Shown in pieces: positions 23,001 to 35,713 of a stretch of 64,000 bases of DNA. The notes beneath the pieces were generated by a model. That model did not search any database. It worked only from the letters and a program-made list of their open reading frames with translations, and was not told the origin of the DNA. The stretch is from Aquarana catesbeiana (Eukaryota; Chordata; Amphibia; Anura; Ranidae), in the NCBI RefSeq assembly GCF_042186555.1, contig NC_133328.1, forward strand, positions 63,925,685-63,989,684. Direction: 5' to 3'. Each line of letters begins with the position of its first letter. The first letter of the stretch is position 1. The translations under genes and the position numbers were made by a program.

Positions 23001-23358
23001 TTGTAAGTGTTACTGAACTACAGGAGAAAAGGAAATTGGTTCTCCTCCCCTGCCAGGCAGTGCTATGCCATGTAAATCTCACTCAATGCTGGTAGGTAAA
23101 ACAGCTCATTTATATATATTGAAGTTGTAAATGTATCTGTTAGCCTGGAATTAGGATTTAAAAGAGGAGAGCCAACACAGACATTGGTACCTTCCACTGA
23201 AGGGATACAATCCATTACCTAGATGAGAATTAGTCCCCCAGTGGGGGGATTTCCCAAAGCTGGAGCATTCAGAATCTGGTAAAAATCCCCCCACACACAG
23301 GATTTTCCAGATTTTTTTTGGGTTACATGGATTGCAGAGATGGTGCTGGCATCATTAT

Positions 23359-23524
23359 TGGGGGAGATTTACTAAAACCGGAGCGTGCACATTCTGGTGA
23401 AGCTGTGCATAGAGACCAATCAGCTTCCAGGTTTTATTGCCAAAGCTTACGTCAGAAGCTGATTGGCCACCATGCACAGCTGCGCCGGATTCTGAGTTCT
23501 CCAATTTTAGTAAATCTCCCCCAT
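23359..23524. mobile_element. palindromic TTTACTAAA MITE
   Basis: GGGGGAGATTTACTAAAACC pairs with AATTTTAGTAAATCTCCCCC. The inner AATCAGCTTCC/TCAGAAGCTGATTGG also pair. Confidence 0.82.
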
Positions 23525-24367
23525 TGTGCGCACTCACTACTCTGCATCTAGAAATCATGGCAGCAGTGTTGGCAGGCTTTTGTTTTTTTACTACTGGCTT
23601 TCACTACGGAACATGTTTATTCCAAATGATGCATCAAAAAAAATAATAATGTTCATATGGCAATGTGTTGCTTAATTCTATATTTTATTAAAATTTTATA
23701 GCAAGTGTGCTGCTGCACATTATATTAATTATATTGATACAAAATGGCTTAGGAACACTCATAATAAGATTAGGGGACCTCAGGCTGCCCATCTCTTTGA
23801 ATCCAGAAAGGAAGCTTAAGAGAAGCCAAAAAAGTGAAATCTAGTATTGCTTTTCACAAATGTTTACAGTGCAGCTACATTGTCCCTGTACACTTCACAT
23901 TTCTGAGTTCCATGTGGTGCCAGGATTGAGCTGATACCTCGGAGTAATCCACATCATTTATAGTATAAACTAGTCTAAACGGGAAGCCGATGCAGAGACC
24001 AAGACATCACCGCCACCTTCTCCCTGCTCCACCTTTAAGGTCATATGAAATAACTTTGAAGTGGAACAAGAGAGAATGTACTGTCTTTGCCATGAAAAAA
24101 AATCCCACAACTAGTTCTAAGTCAAAGAAGACGTATTATACTTACCTCTTTGGCTAGTGTCTTCCATCCTTGATCTATAAGGGGTGGCAGAACCTCTGGT
24201 CAGAATCTTCACCATTTAACCTTTCTGGGAGTGTGGAATGTCTGCATCCCCCGCCATGTGTTATGGCTCCATCTTCTGACCTTTATGTCACTACAGTGTC
24301 TTCTACTGACATAGGGACCATAGGATGAAACCACAGTGTGCAGCAGGGGAAACAGTAATTCGAAAGA

Positions 24368-24550
24368 TAGGATTCGTTCACATGGGCGGCTGGGGGCAGT
24401 AAAAGCAGATGGTTGAGCTGCAGTTTTACCACTCCCTGACCACCCACCTAAACACAAAACTGTACCCATACTACAGCAAAAATGAAGAAAAAAAAATGTT
24501 TCATTCGGCAAGCAGTACTGCTGCCAAACGCAACCCATTCACGTGAGCTT
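24368..24550. mobile_element. possible MITE, TTCACATG family
   Basis: GATTCGTTCACATGGGC at the left and CATTCACGTGAGC at the right pair weakly. The inner GGTGG...CCACCC region is like 29985-30311. Confidence 0.4.
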
Positions 24551-25270
24551 GCTGTTAAGCATTATTCGTCCAGAAAAGATATCTTCTGCAAAACATAAAA
24601 ATAAACTGGAACACAGATCAAATTATAAAATAGTATTGGTTAATAAAATGTGTTTCAGTTATTTAGTACACCAGACTATTCTTTTATCCTGCATCTTCCT
24701 AGAGAAACATTCTATCCAGCACTGCTGTCATTCTCACTCCACAGTCCTACTACTTGTTTGGATTACTTAGAATTGACAAGTCCCTTAAGAGATATCAGTG
24801 GAGAGGGATGTCTTGGAAGACCTCCATGTTTTAATGCACCATGGAGAGAGGCTTCCCTCCAAACGTTTCAGCTGATATATTGCTCATGTGATGTCTGTAG
24901 GATTTACTATGACACACACAACAACATGGCAAGATTAGTTTAATGCTCGTCTGCATATTCCAGCTGTGCCAAAAAAAGTCTTAAAGTCTCTCAAAAATAA
25001 TATCTGGAATGAAAACAAAAAGTTTATGCAAGTGAGCAGATTATGTATTCCCATTCGGATAGCAGTGGTTGCTGTGCCCCAGCTCAGGATTAGACCGTGA
25101 CCAGTACAGCCACCTCTTGTCGACAGATCTCAGATTCAGACATGCTGCTGTAGACTATAGAAGAAATAAGTGATATCCAGGCAGATCGAAAAAGAAAAAC
25201 AATAAAGCAGTATTAAACCCAAAAGCGTACCAATTCTTCGATGTGATGGCTGTATTAGTTTCCTTTTTTA

Positions 25271-26494
25271 GGCTCCATGTACACTAGACTTTTAAAAACA
25301 GCTGAAAAATCACTGGATAAAAAATGCTAATATTTAGCGTTTTTCTTCCAGCATTTTGCAGTGTTTAGGAGTGTTTACAAGTATTTAGGAGTGGTAGCGT
25401 TTTTGTTAAGGAGCGGGTGGCCGCTGGCGTTCCTAACAATTAGTGAATAGCTGGTTGTTAAGGAGCAGGCCGGGAAGCCGGCCACCACGTCCTTAACAAC
25501 GGATGACTCATCAGCTGTCATCGGGGGTTCCCCGCTGACAGCAAAATGTAAACTAAACAACTGCCAGCAATAAAAAAAACTGAGAAAAAAACAGCATGGG
25601 GGTCCCCCCAATCCATACCAGGCCCTTTCAGGTCTGCTACAGATTTTCAGGGCAACCCCACGCCAAAAATAAAAAAAATGGAGTGGGGTTCCCCCCTTAG
25701 GTCTGGTATGGATTTTGGGGGGAACCCCATGCCAAAATTAGAAAAAGAAATGGTGTGGGGTCCCACCCAAAATCCATGCCAGACCGTTATCTGAGCATGC
25801 AGCCTGGCAGGGCAGAAAAGGAGGGAAACAAGCAAGCGCCCCCCCCCCCCCCCCGAACCATAACAGGCCACATGCCCTTACATTCCCTAAACTCCCACCT
25901 CGTCCCCATATTGATGAGGAAAAGGACCGGTGGTTGTGGGGGTCTGCGGGCTGGGGGCTTATTGAAATCTGGAGGGGGCCCCCAGATCTTGCCACCCCCC
26001 ATGTAAATCAGTATGGGGTACTCATTCACCAAAAAAAGTGTAAAAATAAAATAAAAACACAGATACAGTTTTTGACAATTCCTTTATTTAAAAAATAAAA
26101 ACAATGTCCCCCGATGTAAATCCATCGTCAATCACGACACCCGCTGCCATTGCTGACCCGAAAAAAGAAAAAAAAAGCTCAGTTTGAAGTCTCCCACCAT
26201 CTGCCTGCTCCGCCGTCTGACAGTTCTTAAACAGCTAAGGGGCATGACCACCTGGCAACATCACCTGGTGGCACTGCCCCCTTGTGAAGTCACTGACCCA
26301 GCATGCACTTTAGCGTTTAGGAAAGTTCAGCGTTTTTTTCTGCTGGAAAAATTATCCTAAAAACTCTACAAAAACTATTTTTTTTTCTCCTAAAAAGAAG
26401 CTCAAAAAACACTAATAGCCTAAAGTAGTGTACATGGACAGGTTAACATTATTTAGCTTCTAGGAGCAGAAAAAATGCTAGTGTGTATGGGGCC
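25271..26494. mobile_element. 1.2 kb MITE-like element carrying foldback sequence
   Basis: GGCTCCATGTACACTAGAC pairs with CTAGTGTGTATGGGGCC, and TA flanks both ends. The middle (about 25590-26060) is related to the arms of the 34834-36372 palindrome (AAAATCCATGCCAGACC, GAGCATGCAGCCTGGC). Confidence 0.65.
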
Positions 26495-26580
26495 TAGTGG
26501 TCCAGCCAGCAAATCTGTTGTTTTTCAAAAGCTCACCCGCAGAATGTATTAGTTTACATGGATGGGACATTAAAGTTATG

Positions 26581-27049
26581 TAAAGCGGTGTTCCAGCCGC
26601 AATTTTTTTTTTTTTTTAAGTCAGCAGCTACAAACATTGTAGCTGCTGACTTTTAATAAGGACACTTACCTGTCCAGGGAGCCCGCGATGTCGGCCCCCC
26701 GAGGCCGATCCGTCCATCGGATCGGGTGCCGGCGCCGCCATCTTAACAAAGGGAGACAGGCAGTGGAGCCTTGCAGCTTCACCGCCTGTTTCCTACTGCG
26801 CATGCGCGAGTCACGTGGCGCTGTGTGAATGGCTCCGTTGTTTTCTGGGACACACACATGTCCCGGAATGCAACGGGGCCGCTCGCCGAAGAGGAGGAAG
26901 CGCCGTGGAATAGGAAGAGGCAGATTAGGAAGACTGCCTAGCAACAGGGGTTTCTAGTAAGTAAAACTATTTTTTTTTTAAATTTAAAAAAAAAAAATTT
27001 TTTGAGAATGTTTATGTAATTTTTTATTTTAGGGTGGACCTCCGCTTTA
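26581..27049. mobile_element. MITE with TAAAGCGG ends
   Basis: TAAAGCGGTGTTCCAGCC pairs with GGGTGGACCTCCGCTTTA. A hairpin AGTCAGCAGCTACAA/TTGTAGCTGCTGACTTTT lies near the left end. The GC- and CpG-rich centre belongs to the repeat. Confidence 0.72.
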
Positions 27050-27742
27050 ATGCGATTAAAATGATCAGCTTTTATTTATTAATGCAAAACCTTTTACCCA
27101 AAAGCAAAAAAAATGGTGAAAACAGAGGGTAAAAAGCCAAAGAAAAGAAAACTGATCCAGCCACCACATGTAATGAATTGTAAGTTGCACTGGACTGTTC
27201 CTTTAGCGTCCTCACATCCAATACATGGTCTTGATGGCGTCTGGTGCCTCTAACCACCTAAGCACAGGGGAGAAGAGGCCGTGGGGACCCGGCTAACAAA
27301 GCAGAGGGGCTTGTCAGAGCAGAGGATTCGGTAAGTAAAACTGCTTTACCGGGTCCCCAAGACATAAAAAGCAATTAACCGTTGCAGTGCCGGCACAGCC
27401 CAAGGACTTTTACTTTTCCTTGAGTTCAGTTTTGAAACTGACTTCTCTAGCTACAAGTATCGCAGAGTAAATAATCCTCAAATATCACAACATAAACTCT
27501 CAACAGTTTACAGTACATCACCTGTTTTAGTCTTTATAATCTGGAAGACTGCCAAGTCCATGCCACTAAAGGAAATAAGGATAGCTGAGATTTTAGTGCC
27601 TCTGTTGTAAAATGTAAAGATTACCGTAATTATTCCATTGTGTCTGAAGCTACAAAGGTCAGTGACAGGTGTATACAGGATAAGGAGTTCTTTTACTATT
27701 TAAAAGTAGTATAGCCATATACATACAAAGTGTAGACATACT

Positions 27743-28415
27743 GGGGTTGGTTTACTAAAACTGGAGAGTGCAAAATCTTATGCAGCTATGCATGGTAGCC
27801 AATCAGCTTCTAACTTCAGCTTGTTCAATTAAAGTGTTACTAAACCCAGGACCCTGCATTCGCTATATCTGGTCTCCTACAGTACACAGAACATGGAAAT
27901 GCAATTAATTTAGTAAATATAAACTGCTAAATACCTTTTCTCAACAGTATATAGTGGTCTTCTGACTTCTATCAGTGTCTGGTTAAAGCTTGTAAGAGGA
28001 GCTTTCATTCTCCTCTGACTGTCCTTTGAGGCTGCATGATCCCTGACCCCCTGTCTGGACTGTACTGATTGTGTTGAGCACATGCACCCTCCAAAGAAAA
28101 AAAAAACCTCTCTAGCAATGCACACCAAGCTGAGCATGTGCACAGTGCCCCCAAGGTTCTGTAAGATCAGCAGATAAATTGGGGAAATTAAAAGAAGAGG
28201 AGGACCAGAAAAAACTGAATCAAACAGCCTTTTTACACAATGTGAAGGATTAATCCCTTAGGTTCCACAGTGAGTATAATAAGCATGCTTTACTGCATAT
28301 ACAGATTGATTTTACTGTTGTGGGTTTAGTAACACATTAAACTTTGACAAAAAAAATGGTTTCTATGCAGAGCTGCACCAGATTATGCACTCTCCGGTTT
28401 TAGTAAATCAACCTC
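27743..28415. mobile_element. palindromic TTTACTAAA MITE split by another insertion
   Basis: GGGGTTGGTTTACTAAAACTGG pairs with CCGGTTTTAGTAAATCAACC. The two halves are separated by the element at 27833-28336. Confidence 0.78.
27833..28336. mobile_element. TTAA-flanked non-autonomous element
   Basis: GTGTTACTAAACCCA pairs with TGGGTTTAGTAACAC, flanked by TTAA at 27829-27832 and 28337-28340. TTAA is the piggyBac target, but the termini do not begin CCC, so the superfamily is open. Confidence 0.75.
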
Positions 28416-29984
28416 ACTGTATATATACAAAGTTTAGACATACTGTATATATACCAAATGTATGTATGAAGGGAATTTCTCACTTATCCAAAACTAAAAA
28501 AAATACTTTTGATTTTAGATACAACCCAAGATCCTTCAAGATCTCCCCATCTTTGTTGAACTGTTGAAACCTTTGGATGATGCAAGTTGTACATGTATAC
28601 AAAATGATAAGTAAGTGTTGGGTTAGGTTGAGAGGCATTGAGGGATTTGGTAAAATACTTACCTTATTCCTTGCTCCAGAAAGCTCCCTCCATCTGTGCC
28701 TTGAAGCCTTTTCTATAAGACACTCCTAGCCACGATTGCACAAAAGCGTAATCAATAATAACCGATAGCCCTGCATTTTACATGAGGAGGGTGTCGGACT
28801 GCCCACAAGCCGAAACAGAGGAGAGCACCAGAGGGAGGAATAAGGTAAGTATTACATCTTATTTCTCATCCTCTAGAGCAACTCAATTTCTGCATCGGCC
28901 TTTTGGTTGACCTCAAAGGGCCTGTTGTATCTGTAAGACTAGATGTCCAGAGCACCCCACCATCAGAAGTCAAGAGTCTCCCGCCCTCCCTTTTATCACA
29001 GTGCAACCCACTTACCTTGTTCTGTTTCCAGAAAGAAGCTGGGGATAGAGGAAGCAGAAAGTGCAGGGTCTGTAGGAGGACCAGAGGAGGGCTGTAGTCA
29101 ACAGCCAGAGTCTGCTGAATGCTGAGACCAAGGGAGTCAGAGAGGGGTGCTACAGCAGCACAGAGAGGTGTAGGATCTGTAGAAGGAGATCTGTCCTCCT
29201 CTCTGTTGCCAACTGCTGAGACAAGGTGAGGGCGGTGATGAGGGGGGTGCCATAGCTGCAGGAGAGGTGCGAGGGCCACATGAAATGGCCTGGCGAGCCT
29301 GATTCAGCTCCCGGGTCTTGTGTTTGACACATGTGCTCTAGAGCTAATGAGCATTTAACCCTTGCAGGGTGAGGGAGCTGCTAATGTAAGTACCAGAATC
29401 TGTCCGTTCTGATTTGTAGCCAATCTATATTGCAAAACTGCAGTAGAAAAAAATCAGGTCACCAATCTGACATGGATGCATGTCTTTCAGGACATTAAGA
29501 ACAGCAATATAAATATGTGACTGTGTACTTAGCTGTTTTTAATTCATGCATAACTGCAAGAATTGGTATTTGTTAGTATCTGCTGGGAGTTCAGCTTTAA
29601 GTGATAAGCGTACTGCAATGATTCTGGATCCAGTGCTTGGAGACATATGTACAGTACATGTGAACAATACCTTTCAGGGCTTAGAAAGAGATTTGTTTTT
29701 ACGGGAAACTATTTTGTTAAGAGACTTTTACTGTTTCCGTTTAAATTATACCCACACGTCTTAAAAAGTCATTACCATAATCCTGGGTTTTATAAGTCAA
29801 ACAGGATTCTCATTTTCTTCATATCAATGATGTCATAAATAGAAAAAGGAAATGCAAGTGGGGGTGAGACTATGGGGAGAGAGTAATGTGCAAAACAGGA
29901 GGAAGTGTCACCTGGTATTGCTGTAATTTATGTGCGCTTAACTCCTACTTCATTCATCTTTTCACTCACTGGACATAAGCAGCA

Positions 29985-30311
29985 AGGGCTCATTCACATG
30001 TGCAGCAGGCCCTGCCACCCCTCTAATGAACAATCCATAGTTGATAGCTTTTCAAAGGAATTTGACAAGCAGTGAGGAGGTGATATTTTGCCTTCTGACT
30101 GCCAGTATTAACCCTGTAAATGCCGCACCGCCATGCCGCAATCGCATACATTGCACATTGGTTTTAATACAGCCCCAATGACTTGCACCAGTTGCGTTAA
30201 CTTGTGCTCTAAACACAGCATATCTGTGTTAAGATGAGTGGTCGGAAGGTGGTAAAACCATGTCTCAACTGCCTGGTTTTACTGCCCCCTGACTACGCAC
30301 ATGAATGGTCT
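29985..30311. mobile_element. MITE, TTCACATG family
   Basis: AGGGCTCATTCACATGTGC pairs with GCACATGAATGGTCTCT. No protein coding is seen. Confidence 0.55.
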
Positions 30312-30357
30312 CTAAGCCCAAAACAAAAATGTTATATATTTCAGCTTACTGGTCCTT

Positions 30358-30830
30358 AAAGCGGAGTTCCACCCTATTTTTTACCTTCAACCCCCACTGT
30401 TGCTCATCGCTATGTCATTATTGTTTGGAAGTTTTTTTTTTTTTTCTAAAGTGTGAGTACCTTATAGGGCTCCACTTCCGTCCTACCTCACGTAATATCC
30501 TCCCACCTGTTGGCTCCTGGGATATAAGTGTCATCAATACCAGAAGTCAACAGGCATCCTCCTGGATGGAATGTGATTGACAGGTTGCCATAACAAGGGG
30601 GCGGGTACTTTTGTCGCCACTGCCATTGCTATGGCAACCTGTTCTGAACAAACTGCGCCACGCAGTGTCATTACTGCGCAGGCACGAGATCGGGAGGTGC
30701 ATGCTGGGTAGCCAGCTGCACCGAATCCTGGAAAAAGACACAAGCGGGCTTCAGATGCCCATATCCTACATGGCCCCCTGCCTACTTCCGAGATCAGGTA
30801 AAGATTTAAATATTTAAAAATAACCTGCAT
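30358..30830. repeat. partial TAAAGCGG-type repeat
   Basis: It begins TTAAAGCGGAGTTCCACCC, like 26581. The right end cannot be paired. It has a GC-rich centre. Confidence 0.4.
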
Positions 30831-30915
30831 AAATACAGTTGTAAAAGTAGTCTAATGTAAATATAAAAATAACGATCACAGGGGAGCTTTTGAAAAAAAA
30901 TCTATTATGGGGACT

Positions 30916-31106
30916 GAAACAATACAGTACCCCCAAAGTGAGTGGGATTTTCAAGGCAACTACTATATCCAATAAAGTTGTATAAAATCATATATTTATA
31001 TTTACATTTATATTTATATTTACATGTAATAGCAATAGCAATAACTTTATTGGATATAGTAGTTGCTTTGAAAATCCCACCCACATTGGGGGTACTGTAT
31101 TGTTTC
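30916..31106. repeat. 64-base-arm palindrome with AT-rich loop
   Basis: The arms 30916-30980 and 31043-31106 pair with about four mismatches (GAAACAATACAGTACCCCCA / TGGGGGTACTGTATTGTTTC). The loop is made of TTTATATTTA units. It is probably a small MITE. Confidence 0.75.
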
Positions 31107-31649
31107 ATTACAAACTGGGATGCTGGCAACACATGATGGTTTTCTATGGTGGACCTTCTGCCTATTATAAGGACTGGAAGTCTGCATTAAAAGTGGTGGC
31201 TGCAATAGTTTTCTTTATTTCCAGACTTTTTTTTTTTAGGTTATTTTCTTCTAGTGAGGGGATCCAACCCCCTTTCCCCAAATGCTTTCCCCATTTGGAC
31301 TACAAACATCTCCCCTATTCTCATTTCCATTACATTGGGTAAAGTTTTTTTTGTAGTCCACAGATAATAGCTAGGAAGATTGACATAATTGTTTGAGATT
31401 TCAGTTCAGTGCACAAATTACACCGCTTTTGTACAGGATCAGCATGTATTTTGCTGCACTTGTGGAAATGTATCTTAGCCAGCCACCATATCTAATCACA
31501 GCTACACTACAATCAATGACATTTTTGTTTTGAGTTTTGATATACTTCAAATAGATCTCAAACACATGTATTCTTTTCTCAGTGTCCCTAGGAAAGGGTT
31601 AGACCCTCAGTCAGGCTCTACTGTTGTAAGTGTCCCTGCTGGAGAGATT

Positions 31650-31714
31650 GAAATCCAGTTAACTCATAAGCGCCTGTCGAAACCTCAAGCAATGTTATCA
31701 GCCCTGCCAAGTTT
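31650..31714. repeat. 65-base direct repeat, copy 1
   Basis: It matches 32677-32741 at all but two positions (GCGCCTGTCGAAACCTCAAG). It lies in a longer repeat whose relative is seen at 57420-57800. Confidence 0.8.
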
Positions 31715-32676
31715 TCTCCATTTGTCCTACAGACCATTGTCAACTGGACACAACTGATGGAAATCCCAAATTTTAGAGTTGTTACTAGAACAGGAAGTGA
31801 AGGGAAATCTTTCAGTGGTGAAACCTTGTTTAGAAAAGATTTCCATTCGTTTCCTGTTGGACGCGCATAGCAAAAAAAAAAAAAGAAAGAAACTGATGGG
31901 TTATAATCAGTCCATTCCCTATCAAATAATAAAGGGAAAAATGGCTTTACACACACTTTGAGGTAAACATGCCCTATACAATAAGCATATGCTGAAAAAG
32001 CAGAGATGAACTTGCATGTCAAGGATCAGTAGATCCTGAGATAAAAGGCAACTGAAATGATGTGCCAATCTTCCCTATTTTTCTGTAAAAGTTGAGCTTG
32101 GTCCCACCAGGGTCTAGTAAAAGATGTGTGACCTCACTGTCCAAAAGGGAACATGAGGGGGCACAGCTAACCTTGACTTTTACAGCAAAAGTCAAGGTTT
32201 GCATATAATTTCATCAGCTTATATCTCTGGATTTAAAGAGGAATTATTCATCATACATTCAGCATGAACTGTCTAGGTCTGTGGCAAATTTATTATTTGT
32301 ACCTATGACCTTGAACGAGGAGTGAAGAAACACAAACTACTAGTAAAGTAGCAATGCTATTAGAATCCCAGATAGCTATAAGAAGCTGCCAAGTTACTCA
32401 ACTTACGGTTGCCAATACAAAAACAAAATACTACTTTTTGATGGAATTGGCTTATAAAATGAAGAGCCATTCATTTATAACCAATGATTAAACTACTTTC
32501 CTTCCTTCTGCTCAACACCGTCACAGTCTATGTGACTGTACATACTGCCTTCAGTACATCAAACTCAAATTAAGTACTTCTATAATTTACTCCCTTTTAG
32601 GTTGTTAAATATACCATCAAAGGCATTTTGTTATATTTGTCCAATAAATGAAAACAAATACCTGTTAATTGTGGCA

Positions 32677-32741
32677 GAAATCCAGTTAACTCGTAAGCGC
32701 CTGTCGAAACCTCAAGCAATGCTATCAGCCCTGCCAAGTTT
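32677..32741. repeat. 65-base direct repeat, copy 2
   Basis: It is the partner of 31650-31714, in the same orientation. Confidence 0.8.
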
Positions 32742-33439
32742 ACCTCTGTGAACTACAGAACACTTTCCCATTAAGTTATGGGGAGGAGAAGAGGGAAGGT
32801 GTTCTGTAGTCAAAATCAGGAGCGAGCAACCTAGATTGACCACGTTCTTCCTCCACAGGTTTAGTATTGTGAGTAAGCGTTTTCAGCCTAGGATAGAAAT
32901 TGTAATAGTTGTAGGATCAACAGGTGAAGTTAAAAGGAAAGAAAAGGCTTAAAAAAATAAAAAATAATGCAACAACACTTAAAGACTGAAATGCTGCAAT
33001 ATATTACATATTCGATCTTGGGTTTAGATCTTGAATTGAAATCTGTATGCATGATCCTGGCAGTTAAACACATAGGAACACCATTTATAGTTGGTATCTT
33101 TGTTTAATCCAAAGGGTCAGAAGGTTTCTGTTATTACAGTGGAGGTAATTTATGCTCAACATTGAGTTGCAGATAGGGTTCTTCTTTTGCAGAGTTCTAT
33201 ATGAATTAAGTCCTGTTCTTCTTTAACAAGCATTACCAGCATAAATCTGAAAAAATAAGTGCTACAAAAGCTTCAGTGTTTCTGGGTTGCCATTGTAAAA
33301 ACATTAATGGAGTGTACATGGCCATGTGTTATTAACAGCAATAACTCTTCTCATTCACTTTGTTTTCCCCATACTTGCATATCACTTCTGTATCCCATTT
33401 TTCAAGAAAAAAGGTGAAACAAACCCGCATTATGCTCTA

Positions 33440-34050
33440 TGTGTAATTATTTGACTTGTTATTTCGTGGTGTTGCCTTGTTTTATAAGCTGCAAAACCAT
33501 TCGCTGGAAAGGTCACGTATTAGGGATTAGCTACGCGACAGCTTTGGGATTTACCATGTCCACATGTGTTAAAAAAGTGAGATGTTTTGCCAATGAGTTG
33601 AATTATAAGCGTCTTGCACCGAGATGCTGTTAGGTAACACTAGACACAGGATCCATAAAACCATCCCTCATTTTCCACTGCAAAACAATCTCACTCTAAC
33701 AGAGATGTCTGAATTATACATCTTTCTTGGGCTCAAACTGCGGTAGATGCCAACAATCCATTATTAAATGTCACTTTGGAGCAGGAAGGATCTTGTAATT
33801 GATGAGGACATTTGGAGCTTATTAATGAGGGCCACCACTTCGGCCACGTGTTTCTGTTCCGGGCTGGTAAAACCTATCCCAACAGTTGCATAAGAGATCA
33901 TGCAATGCACAGCAGCTAGCAATGATTTCCATCTAGGATGCTTGAAACTTTATTATATAGATAGAACAATATGCAAATTTTGCTCGTGTTGTAAAGAAAA
34001 TTAATTTACAAAGGGGAGCTCAAATATTCTCAGTTGCCATCATCTTTCTC
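33440..34050. other. candidate conserved non-coding stretch
   Basis: Non-repeat sequence between repeats, with an octamer-like ATGCAAAT at 33971, an E-box CCACGTG and AATTAATTT. Conservation is inference only. Confidence 0.2.
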
Positions 34051-34066
34051 AACTGAGACTGTAGAG

Positions 34067-34250
34067 CAGGGGTCGGCAACATACGGCTCACCGCCGCTAA
34101 ATGTCCGGCCCGTCAGTGCAGGTGATGAATTCAGGTGCACCCAGCCCATGGACATTTTAACCCTTCATGCTGACTGTACGTAAATATGCGGCCTCGGCTT
34201 GAAGGGGTTGTACTGGGGTGATGCTTGCAGCTGCAGGCATCACCCTGGTA
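34067..34250. mobile_element. possible hAT element end
   Basis: CAGGGGTCGGCAAC resembles hAT termini. No right end was found. Confidence 0.35.
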
Positions 34251-35289
34251 GCGTTTTTTGAAGCCAGCGGTTGGCTTTCTTGGGATAGCAACTGATGTGG
34301 CTAAGAAACCGCTCTACTGTTATCCCAAGCAGCGGGAGGGGATGCCCCCCTCCTCCCACGGCTCTCTTGTACCACCGGGAGGCCCGTGCGAGCAGCCAGC
34401 ACGTTCGCCGGTGGGCCTGAGACCCGAACAAAGCCAGGATCAGCTTCGATCGGTTTTCAGATCTATTAACCCAGAAGCGATGCCATGACATCACTTCCCG
34501 TTTACAGAAGATTTAAAGGTGCCAAATTTAAAGTAATGAAAGTATTCAAAACAGCCAAACTTGGGGTTTTGAATGCTTTTAAGTGCAAAGGAGGGATTTG
34601 GGGTCTTATAGACTTTCCGACCGGACTGGTCCGACAGACAATCCAACCATGTGTGGGCTGCATCAGACTTCATCAAACTTGCTTCAAATCTTTACATCGT
34701 AACTCCGCCGGACGGAAAGCCTGTTCGTTTGTATGCTGGTCCGACGGACCAAATGTGACGCAAGGGCAGGGTACTGCACATCGCACTCGCTGCAATAGGA
34801 AAAAAAATTTTCCTATTGCAGCGAGCGCGGGGCATGCTAGGCCCTTAGGTCTGGTGTGGATTTTAAGGGGAATCCCCTAGGCCGAAAAAACGGCGTGGGG
34901 TCCCCCCCAAAATCCATGCCAGACCCCTATGCGAGCACGCAGCCTGGCCGGTCAGGAAAGGGGGTGGGGACCAGCGAGCGCCCCCCCCTCCTGAGCCGTA
35001 CCAGGCCGCATGCCCTCAACATAGAGGGTGAGTGTTTTGGGGGAGGGGGGCCCTGCGGGCCCCCCCCTCCCCCAAAGCACCTTGTCCCCATGTTGATGAG
35101 GACAAGGGCCTCTTCCCGACAACCCTGGTTGTCGGGGGTCTGCGGGCGGAGGGCTTATCGGAATCAGGGAGCCCCCTTTAATAAGGGAGCCCCCAGATCC
35201 CGACCCCCCACCCTATGTGAATGAGTATGGGGTACATGGTACCCCTACCCATTCACCTAGGGAAAAAAAAGTGTCAATAAAAAAACACA

Positions 35290-35487
35290 CTAGACAGGTT
35301 TTAAAAGTAATTTATTAGACAGCTCCGGGGGTCTTCTTCCAACTTCGGGGGGTCTCGCCGGCTTCTTCTCCCAGGGTCCGTTTCTTCTGCCGGCTCCTCT
35401 GCTATCTTCTGACGCTCTTCTGCTAGCGGTGGCCCGGACTTCTGCCTTCTTGTCTTCTTCCCTCTTCTCTTCTTCCGATGTTGACAT
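35290..35487 (-). CDS. hypothetical charged peptide in palindrome arm
   Basis: This reading of 65 codons starts at 35487 about 45 bases downstream of a TATA box (CTATATAAGT, 35531-35540, minus strand). It begins MSTSEEEKREEDKKAEVRAT and continues Arg/Ser/Pro-rich, ending at a TAG just after an AATAAA-containing stretch. No family is recognised. The inverted copy in the right arm has GTG in place of ATG and an early stop, so the reading is not preserved there. It may be chance coding in a purine-rich repeat. It is listed because promoter, start, stop and polyadenylation signal occur in the right order. Confidence 0.25.
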   Translation of the reverse strand: MSTSEEEKREEDKKAEVRATASRRASEDSRGAGRRNGPWEKKPARPPEVGRRPPELSNKLLLKPV

Positions 35488-35530
35488 GATGCTCTCTCCG
35501 GCTGTAATGCTCTCTCAACGCTCCGCTATG

Positions 35531-35540
35531 ACTTATATAG
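35531..35540 (-). promoter_or_regulatory. TATA box, left arm of palindrome
   Basis: It reads CTATATAAGT on the minus strand, pointing away from the palindrome centre. Confidence 0.4.
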
Positions 35541-35703
35541 GCGGTAACCCCGCCCCCTTAAGATGTCACAGTCCCTGGGCATGCTGGGACTATGATGTTT
35601 TAAGGGGGCGTGGTTACCAGGTGATGTTGATCACGCCCCCTTAAAACGTCATAGTCCCAGCATGCCCAGGGACTGTGATGTCTTAAGGTGGCGGGGTCAA
35701 CGC

Positions 35704-35713
35704 CTATATAAGT
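35704..35713 (+). promoter_or_regulatory. TATA box, right arm of palindrome
   Basis: This is CTATATAAGT on the plus strand, the mirror of the left-arm box, pointing away from the centre. Confidence 0.4.

Noticed and set aside
26680..26900. Possible CpG-island promoter
   Set aside because: The GC-rich block is the inside of a repeat with paired TAAAGCGG ends and has no exon next to it.
28866..29279. 137-codon minus-strand reading with Leu/Pro-rich product
   Set aside because: No family resemblance. Overlapping open frames on the other strand suggest chance in GC-richer sequence.
30534..30830. 98-codon minus-strand reading
   Set aside because: It lies in a TAAAGCGG-type repeat and no domain is recognised.
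34485..35224. 131- and 122-codon plus-strand readings
   Set aside because: They cover MITE and palindrome-arm sequence, and the product composition follows the repeat.
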